Below, one piece after another: positions 1 to 5,929 of a stretch of DNA of 10,015 bases (positions are counted from its first letter, which is position 1; the number at the start of each line of letters is the position of its first letter). The DNA is from Phycisphaerae bacterium (GTDB taxonomy: Bacteria; Planctomycetota; Phycisphaerae; Phycisphaerales; SM1A02): NCBI GenBank assembly GCA_002684755.1, contig NYVS01000108.1, forward strand, positions 1 through 10,015. The letters are read 5' to 3'. Position numbers and translations under genes: made by a program. Under the pieces are notes generated by a model. It worked only from the letters and a program-made list of their open reading frames with translations, made no database searches and was not told the origin of the DNA.

Positions 1-21
1 CTCAGATTTGTTGACACTCCC

Positions 22-567
22 TCAATTCATTCCAGCTTGTTGGAAGTGTTGGAAAAGATTAAAATTCTCTTCCAACACTTCTAACAGCAAGCTATCGATG
101 TATTTTGCACGCTTTCTTTTACCAGCACCAACACCAGCGATCAACTGCTCCATGTCGATCTTCGAACGGGCATCGGCCCGGGTGGACGGCGGGCCCGACG
201 CGAGGCTGGTGAAACCGGATTCGCCGAGGGAATCCGCCGACTCGACGCCGGGGTCGGACCGGTCGACGTCCGGTGTTGGTGGTAATGGTGGCGGTGGTGG
301 CGACGAAGGTGGAGAAGGCCGAGCCGATGCGGGCCCCTCAAAAAGAGCCGCGGCCGACGGGACGGTCGGAGTCGCCTCGTCGGCCGCATTGGCTGCAGCC
401 TTCATGGCGGAGTCGGTCGACTCCGCGTTGTCGGACGATTTCGAATCAAGGGACTCCGGGTCCGATCCGTCTTCGCCTGCACCGATCAATCCCTCAAGAA
501 GGTCCAACCGCTCGACCAGTTCCTGAAGGCGCCGTTCGACTCGGTCAAGTCGTTCTTCATTCGGCAC
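22..567 (-). CDS. Hypothetical protein, coiled-coil N terminus, Pro/Ser-rich middle
   Basis: I do not recognise this 181-residue protein. Three parts can be seen. Residues about 4-30 are a charged, Leu-rich heptad stretch (LDRVERRLQELVERLDLLEG) that should form a short coiled coil. Residues about 30-135 are low-complexity Ala/Ser/Asp/Pro sequence with a polyproline run near residues 90-100. The last 45 residues are compact, basic then amphipathic (MEQLIAGVGAGKRKRAKYI). No signal peptide or membrane segment is visible. The start is GTG; an in-frame TAG lies four codons upstream, and no Shine-Dalgarno is seen. It begins 50 nt after the glycosyltransferase stop on the same strand, so it may be the last gene of the carotenoid operon. 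The codons for the last 40 or so residues are much more AT-rich than the rest. The amphipathic ends look more like protein than a chance frame, but no function can be assigned. Confidence 0.6.
   Translation of the reverse strand: MPNEERLDRVERRLQELVERLDLLEGLIGAGEDGSDPESLDSKSSDNAESTDSAMKAAANAADEATPTVPSAAALFEGPASARPSPPSSPPPPPLPPTPDVDRSDPGVESADSLGESGFTSLASGPPSTRADARSKIDMEQLIAGVGAGKRKRAKYIDSLLLEVLEENFNLFQHFQQAGMN
43..81. repeat. Inverted repeat inside AT-rich end of the hypothetical gene
   Basis: A perfect 12-nt inverted repeat, GAAGTGTTGGAA at 43-54 and its complement TTCCAACACTTC at 70-81, has a 15-nt spacer. The flanks pair further with gaps (AGCTTG at 34-39 against CAAGCT at 88-93). It lies within the last codons of the minus-strand gene ending at position 22, encoding a Leu/Glu/Phe/Gln-rich helix. 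It could fold in the mRNA near the 3' end of the operon. No T-run follows it, so it is not a canonical intrinsic terminator. Confidence 0.55.
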
Positions 568-617
568 GAGTGAACGCTAACAACCCGACCGACGCCACGT
601 CAAGCCTGCGTCGCGTC

Positions 618-1847
618 TCAAGCGGTGCGCCCGCGCCACGATCGGCGTCCGGTCAGGTGCATCGCGAGACTCCACCACTGGATCACGGTGAGCAGCACGA
701 GCGAAGGCGCATGCAGCGCGACGACGCGTCGATCCTGTCGAAAGCGACTCGCGATCATCGAACGCTGGATCAGTTGCACACCGATCGCGGCGAGCGCAAG
801 CCCGGCTGCAGGCTTGGAAACAGGGATTCCAAGGTCAAGAACCAGATCGATGCCGCCGATCGCCGCCACGAACCAGGGCGCCACGTGTCCGCCGAGGTGA
901 AGCACCGTGAGCAGCAGCAGAAGCAACACGTTGCCGAGACCTTCGTACGCGTTTTTCACGAACCCCGCCCAGGTCTCGGCGAAACCGTCGTACATCCGAC
1001 ATTCCACGATGTCGGTCGCGTCGAAGACGTCGGTGGCATGCCCGCCGCGACGGAACATCCGCGGCAGAAGCACGCCGTCGTGCATCGACGCGCGAATGGA
1101 GGCGTGGCCGCCGATCTCGTTCCATGCGTCGCGTCGCGCGAGCATGTACTGCCCGCAGGCGGCGCTCGCGGCGGGATCGAGCGTGTTCCGCATGCGACCG
1201 AACGGCAGGTACGACATGAGGATGAAGTGGATCAGCGGGATCACCATCGCCTCGCCGAGTCCGGCGGTCCGCTCCCGGGGAAACGCCGAGAGCAAGGCGG
1301 GCTCGGGGTTCGCGCCGGTTCGGCGACGCGCCGCGGCTCGCGTTCGCGCCAGGGCGTCCGGGGCGAGTCGGACGTCCGCGTCGATGAGCAGGATCCAGTC
1401 CGAGGTCGCCTGTCTTCCCATCGAGTCGCACGCATGCTGCTTTCCGTTCCAACCGGGTGGAAGCGGCCGGGTGTCGGCGGCGCGGACCCGGGGATCCCCG
1501 GCCGCGAGACGCGCGAGGATCGCGGGCGTCTCGTCCTCGCTCCCGTCGTCGTACACCAGCACGGTGGTCTGCGATCCACCATCCGCATCGGCGGCCCGCA
1601 GCACCCCGCGAACGCACTCCTCGAGATTCGCGGCCTCGTTCCGAGCGGGAATGCACACCGTGAGCGACCAGCCCGGATCGTCTTCGGCGACCGCGGGCGC
1701 GACCGCGAAGCGGCGGAGATTGACGAGCGACAGGACGAGCGCGAATCCGCAGATCGCCACCGCGGCCGTCATCCACCAGGTGAGGAAGGGGTCCGTCGTC
1801 GCCGAGGTCTGGGCGAACCACATCGTGATCGGAGGCGGCATCGTCAT
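618..1847 (-). CDS. crtQ: GT2 membrane glycosyltransferase, CrtQ-like (carotenoic acid glycosyltransferase)
   Basis: A 409-residue family 2 glycosyltransferase. By family and context it transfers a sugar from a nucleotide sugar to the carboxyl of a C30 carotenoic acid, at the inner face of the cytoplasmic membrane. A membrane helix at about 23-45 precedes the GT-A domain. Visible motifs are IPARNEA (67-73), DDGS (100-103, nucleotide binding), PPGWNGK (130-136, shared by CrtQ-type enzymes), DAD (156-158, metal binding) and HD (256-257, at the usual catalytic-base position). Two or three hydrophobic segments lie after residue 300. The frame is open upstream to 2048, but the start at 1847 is preferred: its ATG overlaps the acyltransferase stop as ATGA, and GAGG sits 7 nt upstream (1855-1858). 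The sugar and exact acceptor cannot be read from sequence; a hopanoid-associated GT2 is the main alternative, made less likely by the neighbouring crt genes. Confidence 0.85.
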   Translation of the reverse strand: MTMPPPITMWFAQTSATTDPFLTWWMTAAVAICGFALVLSLVNLRRFAVAPAVAEDDPGWSLTVCIPARNEAANLEECVRGVLRAADADGGSQTTVLVYDDGSEDETPAILARLAAGDPRVRAADTRPLPPGWNGKQHACDSMGRQATSDWILLIDADVRLAPDALARTRAAARRRTGANPEPALLSAFPRERTAGLGEAMVIPLIHFILMSYLPFGRMRNTLDPAASAACGQYMLARRDAWNEIGGHASIRASMHDGVLLPRMFRRGGHATDVFDATDIVECRMYDGFAETWAGFVKNAYEGLGNVLLLLLLTVLHLGGHVAPWFVAAIGGIDLVLDLGIPVSKPAAGLALAAIGVQLIQRSMIASRFRQDRRVVALHAPSLVLLTVIQWWSLAMHLTGRRSWRGRTA

Positions 1848-2656
1848 CCGGTCGCCTCGGAGGGGTCTCGACGGGTCGCACCGATGCCACCCTGCTTCCC
1901 GCGAAGTCGAAGCCACAGGTCCATCACCGGATTGATCCGGGCGGCGCCGCCCGCGACGAGTTCGAAGGCGTCGGGGTCCCGGGCGATCGCCGCCGCCGAC
2001 AGTCGTCCGGTCGTGGCGGCGAAGGCTTCCGACATCCGGCGATGCCAACCGGCGGTGGTGTCGACCGTCGGCGGTTCGCAGGCCTCGACCGCCACCAGCA
2101 TCTCGGGACGGGCGTCCTGCCAGAACACGTATTCGATGGCCACCGTCACCACGGTGGGCGTGCCCGGTACGGTGGCGGCGATCGCGGCGGCGCCCGGCCG
2201 AAGTCGGATGGGCGTCCTTGGATCCGTGAAGCGGCCCTGCGGCGTCAGTCCCAGAAGCGACGCCGGCCGTTCGGCGAACCGATCGAGCACGTGGTCACGC
2301 ATCAGTCCGAGGGACACGGGATCGTCGGGATCGATCCCGAAGGTCCCGAGCCTTCGAAAGAACTTGAACCGCTGCAGCTGGTCGCGTTCCATCGGGAGGA
2401 AGATGTCGCGGTCCGGAAGAAACCGTCTCCAGAGCATGAGGCCTGCGAGCGGGTCCCACCACGAGGCGTGCGTGAACAGCGCGATCGCCGGCGTCCGCGC
2501 GGACGCCAGCGAATCCATGACCTCGCGACTCCCGTGCAGCAGACGGACACCGTGGAACCGCCTCGAGATGAGTCGCCCGGCGTACCCGGCGAAGAAACGA
2601 CGGAACCGCGGCGAACGCATCTCCGGGATCAGCCCGTCGTCATCGGTTCCGGACAT
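1844..2656 (-). CDS. PlsC-type acyltransferase, likely carotenoid glycoside acyltransferase (CrtO role)
   Basis: A 270-residue member of the lysophospholipid acyltransferase (PlsC/LPLAT) superfamily. The catalytic HX4D motif is clear (HASWWD, H63 and D68), followed by a phosphate/acceptor-site region (KFFRRLGTFGIDPDD, 98-112) and a motif-III equivalent at 137-143 reading LTPQGRF, where typical PlsC has FPEGTR. A hydrophobic strand at about 168-176 matches motif IV. In this operon the likely job is to esterify the sugar of the glycosylated carotenoid with a fatty acyl chain, the step done by CrtO in staphyloxanthin synthesis; that is inference from context. The start at 2656 overlaps the end of the CrtP-like gene by 28 nt and is supported by AGGAG 5 nt upstream. 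A later ATG at 2620 has its GGAG too close. The gene ends in an ATGA overlap with the glycosyltransferase. A plain phospholipid acyltransferase remains possible. Confidence 0.82.
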   Translation of the reverse strand: MSGTDDDGLIPEMRSPRFRRFFAGYAGRLISRRFHGVRLLHGSREVMDSLASARTPAIALFTHASWWDPLAGLMLWRRFLPDRDIFLPMERDQLQRFKFFRRLGTFGIDPDDPVSLGLMRDHVLDRFAERPASLLGLTPQGRFTDPRTPIRLRPGAAAIAATVPGTPTVVTVAIEYVFWQDARPEMLVAVEACEPPTVDTTAGWHRRMSEAFAATTGRLSAAAIARDPDAFELVAGGAARINPVMDLWLRLRGKQGGIGATRRDPSEATG

Positions 2657-4221
2657 GCCTGCTCCTGCATCGAACCGGACGGACGCGGATCACCGATCCC
2701 GAGATCGTCGGCGGCGGCGATCGCGGCGGTCACCCCGCTCATCAGCACCATGGGAACACCCGGTCCCGGGTTCGCGCTGCCGCCCGCAAGATACAGGTTC
2801 CGCAGGACCCGACTTCGATTCCGGGGCTTGAACCCACCGGCGAGTCGACCATGGCTGGCGAGACCGTAGATGGCGCCGCCCTCCGCGTTGTACATCCGTT
2901 CGATGTCCTCGGGGGTGAGGTGCTTCTCGACCACGATGTGGGATTCGAGATCCTCCATGCCCATGCGCTTCAGCTTGTCGATGACGACCGGCCGGTACTG
3001 CTCGAGCAGTCCGCCGCGACCGTGCCATTCCTGACCGGGACGGAGGTACGGCGTGTGGATCAACGCGTAAAGGGCTTCCCCGCCCTCCGGGGCCTGACCC
3101 GGGTCGGTCCGGCTCGGCACCGCCAGGTAGACCGACGGGTCGCGGGCCGGAATCCCGCGGTCGTAGATGTCCGCGAACTCGTACGCGGGGTCCGCGCTGA
3201 AGAGGAAGTCGTGGTGAAGCAGGTGGTCGTACTGACGGTCGAGGCCGAGGTAGAAGACGACCCCGCTGCAGGCCGGGGTGTACCGACGCCCGATGCGGGC
3301 CTGCTCGTTCAACGAAGTGTCGTCGCCCATGAGGTCGCGATAGGTCCGCTGGACGTCGCAGTTGCTGACGATCAGGTCCGCGTCGATCATCCGGCCGTTC
3401 TCGAGTTCCACGCCCGTGGCCCGCTTGCCGTCGTGGATGATCCTGGCGACGCCGTTGCCGAGGATGATCTCGGTCTCCTCCTCTTCGAGGATCCGGGCGA
3501 GGCTTCCGGCGATGTTGCGGGTGCCGCCCATCGTGTAGCAGCAGCCATGATCCGCCTGGGCGGCGGCGATGAGCGTCAGGATCGCGGGCGCGAGAAACGG
3601 GCTGGACCCGACGTACTGCAGGAAGTGTTCGCACATCTGCGCGACGTGCGGCTCCTTGATGTGCTTGAGGATCGTCTTCCCGACGGTGGAGTGCATCCGC
3701 ATCGCGAGCACGTCCTTGAGAATGCCCGGCTCGGTGGTCGGCGTCGCCCGCATCATGTCGGGGATGCCGCCGATGTCCTTGTAGAAGAAGACCTTCTCGC
3801 TGAGCCCGTACATCCGTCGGCTGTAGTTGATGAACGACTTCCAGCCGGCCCCGACGCCCTGGCCGGGGTACTGGCGGTCGAGGGCGGCCGCCATGACGTC
3901 GACGTCGCCCCGAAGGTCGATCACCGTGCCGTCCTCGTACATGCAACGCCACTGCGGATCGAGGGCGACGATGTCGACGTAGTCCGAGACGGTCCGGCCG
4001 GACCGTTCGATGATCCCCCGGATGACCTGGGGCATGGTGAGGATGGTGGGCCCCATGTCGAAGGTGAAGCCGCTCTCCTCGAGGATGTTCATCTTGCCAC
4101 CGAGATGGTGGTTTCGATCGATGATCGTCACGTCGAGCCCGCGGGTTCGAAGTTCGACCGCGGCCGAGAGTCCGGCCAGTCCACCACCGATGACCACGGC
4201 TCGGGTTCGTTCCTTCGACAT
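2629..4221 (-). CDS. crtP: CrtP-like 4,4'-diaponeurosporene oxygenase (CrtI/CrtN family)
   Basis: A 530-residue FAD-dependent carotenoid oxidoreductase. The N-terminal dinucleotide fold has GxGxxG at 12-17 with acidic D35 and HLGGK at 39-43; the C-terminal FAD-binding signature is NLYLAGGSANPGPGVP (475-490). Several stretches recall Staphylococcus aureus CrtP rather than CrtN: FDMGPTILTMP, QWR followed by DGTVIDL, QYVGSSPFLAPAIL, LTPEDIERMYNAEGGAIYG and the GGSxNPGxGxPMV ending. CrtP-type enzymes oxidise a terminal methyl of the C30 chain to an aldehyde, so this gene sits logically just after aldH in the operon. The frame opens at 4236, but the ATG at 4221 has GGAG 9 nt upstream (4231-4234) and places the Rossmann motif close to the N terminus, whereas the 4236 start has no ribosome binding site. 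Whether it acts at one end or both ends of the carotenoid cannot be told; a second desaturase is the alternative. Confidence 0.88.
   Translation of the reverse strand: MSKERTRAVVIGGGLAGLSAAVELRTRGLDVTIIDRNHHLGGKMNILEESGFTFDMGPTILTMPQVIRGIIERSGRTVSDYVDIVALDPQWRCMYEDGTVIDLRGDVDVMAAALDRQYPGQGVGAGWKSFINYSRRMYGLSEKVFFYKDIGGIPDMMRATPTTEPGILKDVLAMRMHSTVGKTILKHIKEPHVAQMCEHFLQYVGSSPFLAPAILTLIAAAQADHGCCYTMGGTRNIAGSLARILEEEETEIILGNGVARIIHDGKRATGVELENGRMIDADLIVSNCDVQRTYRDLMGDDTSLNEQARIGRRYTPACSGVVFYLGLDRQYDHLLHHDFLFSADPAYEFADIYDRGIPARDPSVYLAVPSRTDPGQAPEGGEALYALIHTPYLRPGQEWHGRGGLLEQYRPVVIDKLKRMGMEDLESHIVVEKHLTPEDIERMYNAEGGAIYGLASHGRLAGGFKPRNRSRVLRNLYLAGGSANPGPGVPMVLMSGVTAAIAAADDLGIGDPRPSGSMQEQACPEPMTTG
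2662..2666 (-). promoter_or_regulatory. Shine-Dalgarno AGGAG of the acyltransferase, inside crtP
   Basis: On the minus strand AGGAG sits 5 nt before the ATG at 2656, within the last codons of the CrtP-like gene. It decides the upstream, overlapping start over the ATG at 2620 and implies that the acyltransferase is translated as ribosomes finish crtP. Confidence 0.65.
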
Positions 4222-4246
4222 TCGTCTTCGCTCCATTGCGGGTGGT

Positions 4247-4259
4247 CCCCGTCACGGGG
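4247..4259. repeat. Short inverted repeat in the aldH-crtP gap
   Basis: CCCCGT and ACGGGG (4247-4252 and 4254-4259) are complementary around a single base, giving a realistic stem of five pairs with a 3-nt loop. It lies in the 74-nt gap between the aldH stop (4296) and the chosen crtP start (4221). It lacks a following T-tract in the direction of transcription, so it is not a standard terminator; partial attenuation or an mRNA processing site is possible. Chance occurrence is also plausible. Confidence 0.25.
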
Positions 4260-4295
4260 TTCCCAGAAAATCACATCCGGCCCGTCGGGGTCGGT

Positions 4296-5798
4296 TCAGT
4301 CGGTGTCCGCGGGCGGCGCGACGCCGCGCCCCCACCATCGGACCAGTCCTTCGAGAAATCGTTTCGCCCGGGCATCGGGCTCGCCCACGGGCGGACGGAG
4401 GCCGCCGGTGCGGGTGACCATCACCGGCCGCGTCATCGCCAACAGTCCTTCGACGCCGCGGCTCACGCCCCAGCCGCTCTCGCCCACCGGCGCGATCGAG
4501 GTCGCGGGATGGGCCGACGGAAGAAGACAGTCGTTGATCGTGACCAGTCCGCCACCGAGATTTGGCACCAGCCGATCGGCGTTCGCTTCGTGTCGCGTGT
4601 AGACCGCGGTGGCGAGATGCCGCCCGCCGCGGCGATGCAGTTCGAGGAGATCCGACTCGTCGCGCCAGGCCCGGACCGCGAGCAGCGGTCCGAAGTGATC
4701 GGCAGCGAAGGCTTCCGCGTCGACCGGACAGTCGAGCACCACCTGCGGGCGGGCCCGAAGATCGGTCTGGCGATCGAGGGACATCGCCGCGATCCGGCCA
4801 CCCTTCGAGACAGCGTCCTCGACGAGGCGTCGGTGTTCATCGGCCGCATGGAGATCGATCATCGGCCGAAGGCCGGCGCCGGCCGCGAGCGGCACGATCG
4901 CCGCCGCGAAGGCCGCGGCCACGTCTTCGTGCACGAGCACCCGACGCGGTGCCATGCAGGTCTGCCCCGCGTTGAAGACCACGGCGTTCCAGATCGACCG
5001 CGCCGCGAGCGCCGGATCCGCGTCGGCGAGCACGATCGCCGAATCGCACCCGCTGAGTTCCAGCGTGGTGGGAAGCATTCGTTCGGCCGCGGCCATCGCC
5101 ACCCGTCGGCCGACGGAAGTCGAGCCGGTGAACACGAGATGGTCGAGGTCCGGATCCGCAAGCAGTGCGGCACCGGCTTCGCGGTCGTACGCCGTCGTCA
5201 CCAGCACGCCGTCGGGAAGCCCCGCGACCCGCGCGAGTTCGATGAGTCGAAGCTGGGATCGAGGCGAGCGTTCGCTGGGCTTGACGACGACGCGGTTGCC
5301 CGCCATGACCGCCTGAAGGATCTGGATCCCAAGCAGTTGGATGGGATAGTTCCAGGTGGCGATGATGCCGACCCGGCCGAGCGGAACGCGTCGGACCCGC
5401 GCGGACTGCCCGAACATCCACCACGGACGCCCCGGGAGGCGTCGATCCGCGAGCAGTCGTCCGCCGCGACGTGCGTGCCAGCGGGCCGAAGCGACCAGCG
5501 GCATGACCTCCGCGACGAGCGTCTCCCACTCGGGCTTTCCGATCTCTTCGAGCACGAGCCGCCCGATCCGAGCCTGGTCGGCCGCGACCAGCCGTCCGAA
5601 TCGTCGAGCCCACGCCTTTCGGTCGGCGAGTGACAGACCGTTGCCGACGGCCGCACGCGTCAGCGTGGTCGACTCGGTGTCAGTTCCCGACGCAGCGACG
5701 TCCGGGCCGGCGTGCCGCGAGGCACGCCGGGAATCTTCGCCCGAAATGACCGGCGTCGCGGGTCGGTCCAACCCGGCGGCGCTCAGTTCTGTCGACAT
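4296..5798 (-). CDS. aldH: Aldehyde dehydrogenase, probably 4,4'-diaponeurosporenal/diapolycopenal dehydrogenase
   Basis: A 500-residue NAD(P)-dependent aldehyde dehydrogenase; here it most likely oxidises the CrtP aldehyde product to the carotenoic acid. Landmarks are WNYP (149-152), K173 in the VVKPSE cofactor site, FTGS (223-226), the general-base E247 in TLELSG, and catalytic C281 in NAGQTC. After E247 the sequence reads SGCDS instead of the common GGK, and the usual EEIFGP near residue 367 is ADHFGP, with Asp replacing a ribose-binding Glu. The first 50 residues are low-complexity and not part of the domain. The ATG at 5798 is chosen because GGAG lies 7 nt upstream (5806-5809); the longer frame to 5939 would run through the whole divergent promoter into crtN. 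It is the first gene of the minus-strand operon. In S. aureus the equivalent gene is unlinked from the crt operon, so linkage here strengthens the assignment. Confidence 0.87.
   Translation of the reverse strand: MSTELSAAGLDRPATPVISGEDSRRASRHAGPDVAASGTDTESTTLTRAAVGNGLSLADRKAWARRFGRLVAADQARIGRLVLEEIGKPEWETLVAEVMPLVASARWHARRGGRLLADRRLPGRPWWMFGQSARVRRVPLGRVGIIATWNYPIQLLGIQILQAVMAGNRVVVKPSERSPRSQLRLIELARVAGLPDGVLVTTAYDREAGAALLADPDLDHLVFTGSTSVGRRVAMAAAERMLPTTLELSGCDSAIVLADADPALAARSIWNAVVFNAGQTCMAPRRVLVHEDVAAAFAAAIVPLAAGAGLRPMIDLHAADEHRRLVEDAVSKGGRIAAMSLDRQTDLRARPQVVLDCPVDAEAFAADHFGPLLAVRAWRDESDLLELHRRGGRHLATAVYTRHEANADRLVPNLGGGLVTINDCLLPSAHPATSIAPVGESGWGVSRGVEGLLAMTRPVMVTRTGGLRPPVGEPDARAKRFLEGLVRWWGRGVAPPADTD
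5707..5730. repeat. Perfect 10-bp hairpin in the 5' coding part of aldH
   Basis: The 10-base arm CCGGCGTGCC (5707-5716) is followed by GCGA (5717-5720) and then the exact complementary arm GGCACGCCGG (5721-5730). Seventeen of the 20 arm bases are G or C. In the aldH mRNA it falls about 68-92 nt after the start codon, inside the non-conserved N-terminal extension (near residues 23-31). Read on the plus strand the loop GCGA is a GNRA tetraloop; in the aldH transcript the loop is UCGC. No T-tract follows on either strand, so it is not a standard terminator. Confidence 0.7.
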
Positions 5799-5837
5799 GC
5801 TTCGGCTCCACGAGCGGGACGGTCGATCACTCGTTTG

Positions 5838-5850
5838 GGTTAGTCTAACC
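5838..5850. promoter_or_regulatory. Candidate operator: inverted repeat GGTTAGTCTAACC
   Basis: Perfect 5-nt arms (GGTTA and TAACC) around a GTC centre. It is the most AT-rich patch of the divergent promoter and sits 40 nt upstream of the aldH start and about 80 nt upstream of crtN. The symmetry suits binding of a dimeric regulator controlling both arms. The overlap with a -10-like TAGACT on the minus strand would fit repression. The regulator is unknown and no regulator gene is in the window. Confidence 0.4.
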
Positions 5851-5873
5851 GCCGTTTCGTCGCCCAACCGATC

Positions 5874-5885
5874 CGGATGCATCCG
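5874..5885. promoter_or_regulatory. 12-nt perfect palindrome CGGATGCATCCG in divergent promoter
   Basis: This is a full 12-nt self-complementary sequence 45-56 nt upstream of the crtN start codon. GCATCC recurs at 5896-5901 and again at 5936-5941 within the first codons of crtN. It could be a second operator site or part of a 5' UTR fold. Chance is possible in GC-rich DNA. Confidence 0.3.
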
Positions 5886-5929
5886 ACCGTCGAACGCATC
5901 CATCTCCCCCCGAAAGCGAACCGTTCGAC

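Larger units (their letters stand above)
5799..5929. promoter_or_regulatory. Divergent promoter region between aldH operon and crtN
   Basis: This 131-nt gap lies between the oppositely oriented start codons of aldH (5798) and crtN (5930), so it must contain the start signals for both carotenoid arms unless they are transcribed from further away. It holds an inverted repeat at 5838-5850, a 12-nt palindrome at 5874-5885, and a small inverted repeat (CGAAC-C-GTTCG, 5917-5927) just before the crtN start. I see no convincing paired -35/-10 boxes. On the minus strand TAGACT, inside the 5838-5850 repeat, is the best -10-like hexamer, but a partner at proper spacing is lacking. Confidence 0.6.

Noticed and set aside
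8..526. Plus-strand open frame opposite the hypothetical gene
   Set aside because: It overlaps the minus-strand frame almost completely. The minus-strand product has a credible coiled coil and amphipathic tail, whereas this one is Ser/Gly/Arg low-complexity. The choice is not certain.
1848..2048. N-terminal extension of crtQ to 2048
   Set aside because: The extra 67 residues are Arg-rich shadow of the acyltransferase; the ATGA overlap, GAGG and membrane helix support 1847.
2325..2340. 16-nt perfect palindrome TCGGGATCGATCCCGA
   Set aside because: It lies within the acyltransferase codons for Phe-Gly-Ile-Asp-Pro-Asp and has no regulatory context; coding coincidence is the simplest explanation.
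273..2831. Very long plus-strand open frame of 852 codons opposite crtQ, the acyltransferase and the end of crtP
   Set aside because: It is antisense to three recognisable genes, its product is Arg/Pro/Ser-rich without any family motif, and such frames are common opposite GC-rich genes.
2851..4602. Plus-strand open frame of 583 codons opposite crtP
   Set aside because: The product is a Val/Asp/Glu/Arg-rich mirror of the crtP codons with no domain; the CrtP-like protein on the other strand accounts for the sequence.
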